Shown here piece after piece: positions 1 to 5,507 of a stretch of 5,507 bases of DNA. Below the pieces are notes generated by a model. The model worked only from the letters and a program-made list of their open reading frames with translations, was not told where the DNA came from and did no database searches. The first letter of the stretch is position 1; each line of letters starts with the position of its first letter. Source of the stretch: Microcella sp. (GTDB lineage: Bacteria > Actinomycetota > Actinomycetes > Actinomycetales > Microbacteriaceae); assembly GCA_020216895.1 (NCBI GenBank), contig JAIWOM010000113.1, forward strand, positions 1-5,507, written 5' to 3'. The position numbers and the translations under genes were made by a program.

Positions 1-41
1 GGCGGCTCCTCTCGCTCGTCGCCACGCTACCCCGCTGCCCG

Positions 42-77
42 CGTGCCGCACCTCGTGCCGCACCGCCCGCCGCACCG
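42..77. repeat. 12-bp tandem repeat, three copies, upstream of guaB3
   Basis: Three consecutive 12-base units sit at 42-53, 54-65 and 66-77. The first two are identical except for their last base (cgtgccgcacct, then cgtgccgcaccg) and the third differs from the second at two positions (cccgccgcaccg). A decayed fourth unit may follow at 78-89. The array is very C-rich on the plus strand. It lies in the 114-bp stretch before guaB3, where I see no convincing gene. It could be a slippage product in non-coding DNA, and no function is shown. Confidence 0.6.
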
Positions 78-102
78 CCTGCCCCGCCCGCGCCCGGCCC
101 GA

Positions 103-108
103 TAGGCT
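103..108 (+). promoter_or_regulatory. Putative -10 box (TAGGCT) for a leaderless guaB3 transcript
   Basis: TAGGCT fits the actinobacterial -10 consensus TANNNT and ends 6 nt before the GTG start at 115, so transcription would be expected to begin at or next to the start codon. No Shine-Dalgarno-like purine run lies ahead of the GTG, which agrees with a leaderless mRNA. No -35 element resembling TTGACA is visible about 17 nt upstream. The same box-to-start spacing recurs at two other genes in the window, which raises confidence. Confidence 0.55.
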
Positions 109-114
109 GGCCGG

Positions 115-1236
115 GTGACGGAGATCGAGATCGGCCGCGGCAAGCGGGCACGCAGGGCGTACTCCTTCGACGACATCGCCGTGGTGCCCAGCCGCCGCAC
201 GCGCGACCCCGAGGTCGTGTCGCTCAACTGGACCATCGACGCGCTGACGTTCGAGATCCCGGTGATCGCTGCCCCCATGGACTCGGTGGTCAGCCCGGCG
301 ACCGCGATCGCCCTCGGTCGACTCGGCGGCCTCGGCGTGCTCGACCTCGAGGGCCTCTGGACGCGCTACGAGGATGCCGAGGCGCAGCTGGCGCGCATCC
401 GCGAGCTCGACGACGCGGGCGCCACCACCGAGATGCAGAAGATCTACGCCGAGCCGATCAAGCCCGAGCTGATCGGCGCGCGCCTGGCGGAGATCCGCGC
501 GGCGGGCGTGCCGGTGGCCGGCGCGCTGAGCCCCCAGCGCACCCAGGAGCACCACCAGGCCGTGGTCGATGCCGGCGTCGACCTCTTCGTGATCCGCGGC
601 ACCACCGTGAGTGCCGAGCACGTGTCGAACACGGTCGAGCCCCTCAATCTCAAGAAGTTCATCTACGAGCTCGACGTGCCCGTCATCGTGGGCGGCGCGG
701 CGACCTACACCGCGGCGCTGCACCTCATGCGCACGGGCGCGGCGGGCGTGCTCGTGGGCTTCGGTGGCGGTGCTGCGTCGACCACGCGGCTCAGCCTGGG
801 CATCCAGGCCCCGATGGCGACCGCGGTCAGCGACGTCGCCGCCGCGCGCCGCGACTATATGGACGAGTCGGGCGGCCGCTACGTGCACGTGATCGCCGAC
901 GGCGGCCTCGGCACGAGCGGCGACATCGTGAAGGCGGTCGCGATGGGCGCCGACGCGGTCATGCTCGGCACGGCGCTCGCGCGGGCGACGGATGCTCCGG
1001 GCGGCGGGTGGCACTGGGGCCCCGAGGCCCACCATCCCGAGCTGCCGCGCGGCCGCCGCGTGCAGGTCGGGCAGCTCGCGCCGCTGCAGCAGCTGCTGTT
1101 CGGACCGAGCTCGACCGCCAACGGTCAGGCGAATCTCATGGGCGCTCTGCGACGATCGATGGCGACGACCGGGTACTCCGACGTCAAGGAGTTCCAGCGG
1201 GTCGACGTGGTCGTCGCGCCGTACACGGCGCGCTGA
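115..1236 (+). CDS. guaB3: GuaB3 family IMP dehydrogenase-related protein (CBS-less, cysteine-free)
   Basis: A 373-residue TIM-barrel protein of the IMP dehydrogenase/GMP reductase superfamily. Visible landmarks are the N-terminal YSFDDIAVVPS block (16-26), PVIAAPMDSVVSP (49-61), the active-site-loop equivalent GFGGGAASTTR (215-225) and the phosphate-binding ADGGLGTSGD (261-270). The C-terminal block ALRRSMATTGYSDVKEFQRV (344-363) is typical of actinobacterial GuaB3. The two CBS domains of classical GuaB are absent. In true IMP dehydrogenases the residue before TTR is the catalytic cysteine; here it is Ser222, and there is no cysteine anywhere in the protein. The family name is therefore safe but the reaction is not. 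Cytoplasmic, and probably linked to purine metabolism given guaA three genes downstream. The GTG start is chosen because it matches the family N-terminus and sits 6 nt after a -10-like box. A classical guaB may lie upstream, outside the window (inference from related genomes). Confidence 0.93.
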   Translation: MTEIEIGRGKRARRAYSFDDIAVVPSRRTRDPEVVSLNWTIDALTFEIPVIAAPMDSVVSPATAIALGRLGGLGVLDLEGLWTRYEDAEAQLARIRELDDAGATTEMQKIYAEPIKPELIGARLAEIRAAGVPVAGALSPQRTQEHHQAVVDAGVDLFVIRGTTVSAEHVSNTVEPLNLKKFIYELDVPVIVGGAATYTAALHLMRTGAAGVLVGFGGGAASTTRLSLGIQAPMATAVSDVAAARRDYMDESGGRYVHVIADGGLGTSGDIVKAVAMGADAVMLGTALARATDAPGGGWHWGPEAHHPELPRGRRVQVGQLAPLQQLLFGPSSTANGQANLMGALRRSMATTGYSDVKEFQRVDVVVAPYTAR

Positions 1237-1280
1237 TCGCACGGCGCACGGAGCTCGACCACACGCACGCCAGCACGACG

Positions 1281-1286
1281 GAAGGG
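1281..1286 (+). promoter_or_regulatory. Ribosome binding site deciding the SURF1 start
   Basis: GAAGGG lies 6 nt before the GTG at 1293 and is the only reasonable Shine-Dalgarno match in the 56-bp gap after guaB3. It favours the GTG at 1293 over the in-frame GTG at 1311, which has no purine-rich sequence at the right distance. Confidence 0.6.
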
Positions 1287-1292
1287 CACAGA

Positions 1293-2147
1293 GTGACGTC
1301 TGACCCTGCAGTGGTCGCGCCCGGCTTCTGGCGCATCGCCCGACGCCCGCGCTGGATCGCGGCGCTGCTGCTCGCGCTCGGCATCGCGGGCGGGTTCGCC
1401 GCCCTCGGCCAGTGGCAGCTCGAGCGCTCGCTCGCGTCGACCGCAGAGGACACCCGCGACACCGAGACGCCGGTGCCCCTCACCTCGGTGGCCGAGCCGC
1501 AGCAGGTCATGACCACCGAGGCCAGCGGCCGGCTCGTGACCGTGAGCGGCACGTGGGCCGAGGGCGACGACCTCGTCGTCACCGGTCGGCTCAGCGGCGA
1601 CGACGGCTCCGGCACCCGGGGCGAGCCGGGCGACTGGATCATCCGGCACCTCGTGACGGACAGCGGCGCGAGCCTGGCCGTGGCCGTGGGCTACGGGGAG
1701 GTCGGTGCGGGCATCCCGACCCTGCCGTCGGGGGAGGCGGAGCTGACCGGCCGCTACGTTCCCAGCGAGTCGCCCCAGGTCAGCGACTTCGAGGCGGGGG
1801 AGCGCACCGCGATCGCGGTGGCCGAGCTCATCAACCTGTGGGCGTCGGTCGACACCGTGTACTCGGGCTACCTCGTGCTCGACGAGGCGCCGCCGGGCCT
1901 GTCGACCATTGCCGCGCCGCCACCGGAGGCGCCGACCGAGCTCAACCTGCTGAACCTCTTCTACGCGATCGAGTGGGTGATCTTCGGCGGCTTCGCCCTC
2001 TACCTGTGGTGGCGGCTGGTCAAGGACGAGCAGGAGAAGGAGCAGGCCCGCGCGGCCGACCCCGAGGGCGCCGACCCCGAGGGCGCCGAGCCCGAGCCGG
2101 CCCGGCCGGCCGGCCGAGAGGCCGCTCAGACCGCGGCTCTAGACTGA
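1293..2147 (+). CDS. SURF1 family cytochrome c oxidase assembly protein
   Basis: A 284-residue membrane protein with SURF1 architecture: one helix near the N-terminus (about 20-39), a large extracytoplasmic domain (about 45-218) and a second helix near the C-terminus (about 221-241). The family signature LGQWQLERS (38-46) directly follows helix 1, and NLFYAIEWVIFGGFALYLWWR (221-241) matches the conserved C-terminal Tyr-Ala-x-Glu-Trp helix. SURF1 proteins help assemble the heme a-containing aa3 oxidase; in Actinobacteria this is the bc1-aa3 supercomplex. After helix 2 comes a charged cytoplasmic tail (242-284) rich in Asp, Glu, Pro and Ala, including a short duplicated motif. The gene begins 56 bp after guaB3 and ends 4 bp before the DUF3817 gene. 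The GTG at 1293 is preferred for its ribosome binding site; GTG at 1311 would shorten the protein by six residues. No oxidase subunit gene is in the window. Confidence 0.9.
   Translation: MTSDPAVVAPGFWRIARRPRWIAALLLALGIAGGFAALGQWQLERSLASTAEDTRDTETPVPLTSVAEPQQVMTTEASGRLVTVSGTWAEGDDLVVTGRLSGDDGSGTRGEPGDWIIRHLVTDSGASLAVAVGYGEVGAGIPTLPSGEAELTGRYVPSESPQVSDFEAGERTAIAVAELINLWASVDTVYSGYLVLDEAPPGLSTIAAPPPEAPTELNLLNLFYAIEWVIFGGFALYLWWRLVKDEQEKEQARAADPEGADPEGAEPEPARPAGREAAQTAALD
2055..2084 (+). repeat. 15-bp duplicated unit in the SURF1 C-terminal tail
   Basis: The 15-base unit gccgaccccgagggc occurs twice in perfect tandem (2055-2069 and 2070-2084) and a third, partial and diverged copy follows to about 2096. 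It is in frame and encodes Ala-Asp-Pro-Glu-Gly twice (residues 255-264), then Ala-Glu-Pro-Glu. A run of alternating CCGG (about 2102-2113) follows. This is consistent with replication slippage in an unstructured tail. Confidence 0.8.
2140..2145 (+). promoter_or_regulatory. Putative -10 box (TAGACT) for a leaderless DUF3817-guaA transcript
   Basis: TAGACT matches TANNNT and ends 6 nt before the ATG at 2152. The box overlaps the last codons of the SURF1 gene, and its final T is the first base of that gene's TGA stop. No clear Shine-Dalgarno precedes the ATG, which favours a leaderless start, although translational coupling from SURF1 (4-bp gap) could also serve. No -35-like hexamer is evident. 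It would let the DUF3817 gene and guaA be expressed apart from guaB3 and SURF1. Confidence 0.5.
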
Positions 2148-2151
2148 GCGC

Positions 2152-2615
2152 ATGGCGTTCGGCCCCCAGCCCTCAGACATCCCGCTCATCCGCCGCACCC
2201 TCGCGGTCTACAAGGTCTCGTCGGTGCTCACCGGCACCTTCCTGCTCGGCCTCGTCGTCATGATGGTGACGCGGTACGGCTTCGGCGTCGACATCGAGTT
2301 CAATGGCGCCTCCGGCCAGCTGCTCGCCCTGACCGACCCCGACGCGATCACCGGCGTCAACGTGTCGATCCTGCTGCTCGCCGTGCACGGCTGGCTGTAC
2401 GTGCTCTACCTCGCCTGCGACTTCCTGCTGTGGCGCCTGCTGCGCTGGCCGTTCTGGAAGTTCGTCTGGATCGCGATGGGCGGCATCATCCCGCTGCTCT
2501 CGTTCTTCTTCGAACGCCAGGTGCCGCGCCAGGTCGAGGCGATCATCGCCGACCTCGAGGCGCGCACCGCCGCCTCCGATGGTGCGGCCGCCGCCGACGC
2601 GAGCGAGGTCTCCGC

Positions 2616-2619
<4 letters not shown>
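2152..2619 (+). CDS. DUF3817 domain-containing small integral membrane protein
   Basis: A 155-residue protein with three predicted membrane helices at about 22-40, 70-93 and 101-119. The segment [16 protein letters not shown] (79-94), then RWPFWK, then the Pro-Leu-Ser-Phe-Phe-Phe-Glu-Arg stretch at 114-122 fits the DUF3817 family, known mostly from Actinobacteria, whose biochemical role is not established as far as I know. The last 25 or so residues are an Ala/Asp/Ser-rich soluble tail. The ATG is preferred because it gives a family-like N-terminus and lies 6 nt after a -10-like box. The stop overlaps the guaA start by four bases (GTGA), so guaA translation is likely coupled to this gene. That tight link suggests co-expression with GMP synthase but does not by itself give a function. 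Confidence 0.85.
2605..2608 (+). promoter_or_regulatory. Ribosome binding site for guaA
   Basis: GAGG lies 7 nt before the GTG at 2616, inside the end of the DUF3817 gene. It selects the GTG within the GTGA overlap as the guaA start, and the resulting 524-residue protein has the usual GuaA length. The reading frame is open further upstream, but that extension is Arg-rich shadow sequence of the DUF3817 gene. Confidence 0.6.
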
Positions 2620-4193
<1,574 letters not shown>

Positions 4194-4201
4194 CGCTCTG
4201 A

Positions 4202-4225
4202 GCGACGGCCATTTCTGGCCGTCGC
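4202..4225 (+). terminator. Hairpin 1 after guaA (10-bp perfect stem, no U-tract)
   Basis: A perfect 10-bp inverted repeat (gcgacggcca and its complement) encloses a 4-base loop, TTTC on the plus strand and GAAA (GNRA type) on the minus strand. It starts 11 bases after the guaA stop. No T-run follows (the next bases are gcgcggtc), so it is not a classical intrinsic terminator. It could protect the 3' end of the mRNA, or act as the U-tract-poor terminator type proposed for high-GC Actinobacteria. Confidence 0.6.
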
Positions 4226-4236
4226 GCGCGGTCACT

Positions 4237-4259
4237 CCGAGCGCCGTCCCGGCGCTCGG
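4237..4259 (+). terminator. Hairpin 2 in the guaA-Bax inhibitor gap (9-bp stem, no U-tract)
   Basis: A perfect 9-bp inverted repeat (ccgagcgcc and its complement) encloses the loop gtccc. It begins 11 bases after the end of hairpin 1. Neither side has a T-run, so its role as a terminator is inferred only from its position between convergent genes and its stability. Confidence 0.45.
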
Positions 4260-4269
4260 CCGCACGGAA

Positions 4270-4295
4270 AAGGGCCGCCCCGAGGGGCGGCCCTT
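4270..4295 (-). terminator. Rho-independent terminator of the Bax inhibitor gene, probably bidirectional
   Basis: A perfect 12-bp inverted repeat (aagggccgcccc and its complement) meets with only two bases between the arms, so the real fold is an 11-bp stem with a 4-base loop. On the minus strand it begins 17 bases after the TAG stop of the Bax inhibitor gene and runs into TTTTCC, a fair U-tract for a high-GC genome. In the plus direction only two Ts follow, so it would act more weakly on guaA transcripts. Confidence 0.8.
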
Positions 4296-4312
4296 CGCGT
4301 ATCCGGTACCGG

Positions 4313-5119
4313 CTACTCGCCGCGGAGGATCGCCAGCAGGCGGAGGATCTCCAGGTAGAGCCAGATGACGGTGACCATGATGCCGAAGGCGGCCGTCCAG
4401 CCGTACTTCGCGGGGGCACCGCGCTCGACACCGGTCTTCACCGCGTCGAAGTCGAGCACGAGCGAGTACGCCGCGAGCAGGATCACGAAGACGCCGATGA
4501 TGACGCCCAGCGGGATGCCGAACGGCCCCTCGATGCCGCGCAGCCCCCACGGGTCGTCGGTGACGCCGAAGAGCATCAGGCCCATGTTGATGAGCGAGAA
4601 CACGGCGTAGCCGATCATCGCGACGAGGAAGATCTGCGTGGCGCGCTTCGAGGCGCGGATCTTGCCGCTCGCAAACAGCGCGAGCGTCACACCGACGACG
4701 GCGAAGGTGCCGATGACCGCCTGGGTGACGATGCCGGGCCAGGCCGACTCGAAGAACATCGAGATGCCGCCGACGAAGAGGCCCTGCGCCGCCGTGTAGG
4801 CGAGGACGAGGGCCGGCGAGGGCTCCTTCTTGAAGATGTTCACAAGCGCGAGCACGAAGCCGACGATGGCGGCGGGCAGCATGAGCGCCGGGATGAACCA
4901 GCCGACGGCGGCCGTCGCGAGCAGCACGACGAAGGCCAGCACGGTCTTCTGGATCGTGTTCTCGTAGGTCATGCGGCCCATGGCGTCGGGCGTCGCTGCC
5001 GAGCGGGCGTACAGCTCGTCGAGCTGCTGGGCGGAGGGCTCCTGCGTCCACTGGATCGCCTTGGTGGCGCTCTGCGAGAACGCAGGGGAGTTGGAGAAAG
5101 CGGGGTTGGAAGTGGCCAT
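4313..5119 (-). CDS. Bax inhibitor-1/YccA family membrane protein
   Basis: A 268-residue integral membrane protein with a soluble Ser/Ala/Pro-rich N-terminus (about 1-50) and seven predicted helices at roughly 57-74, 78-95, 103-122, 131-150, 160-184, 204-224 and 241-264. The MTYENTIQKT segment (50-59) before helix 1, the SLVLDFD motif at the end of helix 6 (Asp223, Asp225) and the WLYLEILRLL ending (253-262) identify the actinobacterial YccA-like branch of the TMBIM/BI-1 family. Relatives include E. coli YccA, which modulates FtsH, and Bacillus YetJ, a pH-sensitive calcium leak channel; which role applies here is unknown. The ATG at 5119 is favoured by a -10-like box 6 nt upstream. The gene converges on guaA and has its own terminator. 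It lies 45 bp downstream of another membrane protein gene on the same strand. The stop is TAG. Confidence 0.93.
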   Translation of the reverse strand: MATSNPAFSNSPAFSQSATKAIQWTQEPSAQQLDELYARSAATPDAMGRMTYENTIQKTVLAFVVLLATAAVGWFIPALMLPAAIVGFVLALVNIFKKEPSPALVLAYTAAQGLFVGGISMFFESAWPGIVTQAVIGTFAVVGVTLALFASGKIRASKRATQIFLVAMIGYAVFSLINMGLMLFGVTDDPWGLRGIEGPFGIPLGVIIGVFVILLAAYSLVLDFDAVKTGVERGAPAKYGWTAAFGIMVTVIWLYLEILRLLAILRGE

Positions 5120-5125
5120 GCCTGA

Positions 5126-5131
5126 AGTGTA
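5126..5131 (-). promoter_or_regulatory. Putative -10 box (TACACT) for a leaderless Bax inhibitor transcript
   Basis: Read on the minus strand, TACACT fits TANNNT and ends 6 nt before the ATG (tcaggc between), the same distance as at the guaB3 and DUF3817 genes. No good Shine-Dalgarno precedes the ATG. No -35 hexamer is obvious in the short 45-bp gap. It implies the gene is transcribed independently of the membrane protein gene upstream. Confidence 0.55.
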
Positions 5132-5164
5132 GAGAACCTCGCCTCGGAAGGCCCGGTCGCGCGC

Positions 5165-5507
5165 CTATGCGCTTGCTGTGCCCGTGCTGCCCGGCTCCGC
5201 GGTCACGGCGGCGGATGCGGGGGCCGGGCGCGCCATCGCCCACGCCCACCACGCGGAGCCGGTGAGCACCACGGCCGAGAGGCCGAGCGCCAGCAGCTGC
5301 TGGTCGTACTCGCGGAAGAGGGCGATCGCGAGCGCCCCGTTGAGCAGCACGGGGGCGAGGGTCAGGTAGCTGCGGGCCGGGCGGTGCCGCGCGACGAGCC
5401 AGCCGACGTAGGGCACGATGAGGATCCACATCGATTGCGGCCCGGTGAGCAGCAGCCAGATGGCGAGCGCGCTCGGCCCGGCGGGCCCCAGGCGTCGCCC
5501 CGCGCTC
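5165..5507 (-). CDS. Hypothetical membrane protein, 3' part (5' end beyond the window)
   Basis: The frame is open from the TAG stop at 5165-5167 to the right edge, giving at least 113 residues. I do not recognise a family. There appear to be three membrane segments: one starting in ALAIWLLLTGPQSMWILIVP, a second around SYLTLAPVLLNGALAIALF, and a third around LLALGLSAVVLTGSAWWAWAM. A short Ala/Pro/Thr-rich tail ends the protein. An ATG at 5429-5431 could be a start, but it would cut into the first hydrophobic stretch, and sequence upstream of it stays open and hydrophobic with no other start codon before the edge. The gene therefore probably begins outside the window. It points the same way as the Bax inhibitor gene, 45 bp away, but that gene seems to have its own promoter. 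Function unknown. Confidence 0.65.
   Translation of the reverse strand, partial: SAGRRLGPAGPSALAIWLLLTGPQSMWILIVPYVGWLVARHRPARSYLTLAPVLLNGALAIALFREYDQQLLALGLSAVVLTGSAWWAWAMARPAPASAAVTAEPGSTGTASA

Noticed and set aside
1..105. A frame open from the left edge to TAG at 103-105 that could be the C-terminal tail of an upstream gene
   Set aside because: Its 34 codons translate to a Pro/Arg/His-rich string produced by the 12-bp repeat and it resembles no GuaB C-terminus. Chance openness is expected at this GC content, though a tail cannot be fully excluded.
27..278. A minus-strand frame of 83 residues overlapping the guaB3 start
   Set aside because: It is antisense to conserved GuaB3 codons and ends in a repeat-derived Arg/Cys/Gly string; there is no support for a gene.
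1412..2263. A 283-residue plus-strand frame overlapping SURF1 and DUF3817
   Set aside because: Composition is almost all Arg, Gly and Ala, it crosses two real genes in another frame, and it has no ribosome binding site or family signature.
5137..5155. A possible small hairpin (gcct/aggc) between the two minus-strand genes
   Set aside because: The stem is only four base pairs with no T-run after it, too weak to call a terminator for the upstream gene.

Overview
The window looks like a core chromosomal segment of a high-GC actinobacterium. Codon third positions are almost all G or C, GTG starts are common, and two gene families are typical of Actinobacteria: a CBS-less GuaB3 and a DUF3817 membrane protein. 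The guaB3 / SURF1 / DUF3817 / guaA order resembles Microbacteriaceae, but that placement rests on recalled family knowledge and was not checked by a search.

Layout: positions 1-114 are non-coding as far as I can see. They carry a short 12-bp tandem repeat and end in a promoter-like TANNNT box just ahead of guaB3. Four plus-strand genes follow: guaB3 (115-1236), a SURF1-family cytochrome oxidase assembly factor (1293-2147), a small DUF3817 membrane protein (2152-2619) and guaA, GMP synthase (2616-4190). Gaps are 56 bp, 4 bp and a 4-base overlap, so this reads as one operon with a likely extra promoter in front of the DUF3817 gene. A 122-bp convergent intergenic region holds three strong hairpins in a row; the last is a good terminator for the minus-strand gene coming the other way. 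On the minus strand are a Bax inhibitor-1/YccA-family seven-helix membrane protein (5119-4313) and, upstream of it, the 3' part of an unrecognised small membrane protein that runs off the right edge.

How the genes relate: guaA makes GMP from XMP, the final step of de novo guanine nucleotide synthesis, and GuaB3 belongs to the IMP dehydrogenase/GMP reductase superfamily, so the two ends of the operon share a purine theme. SURF1 serves assembly of the aa3 oxidase branch of respiration and has no obvious biochemical tie to purines; its place here is probably conserved context.

Two things stand out. The GuaB3 protein has no cysteine at all, so it cannot use the usual IMP dehydrogenase covalent mechanism. 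Three separate genes each have a TANNNT box exactly 6 nt before the start codon and lack a good Shine-Dalgarno, which is the signature of leaderless transcripts. I saw no mobile element, CRISPR array, RNA gene, phage gene or defence system, and the window reads mainly as ordinary housekeeping sequence.
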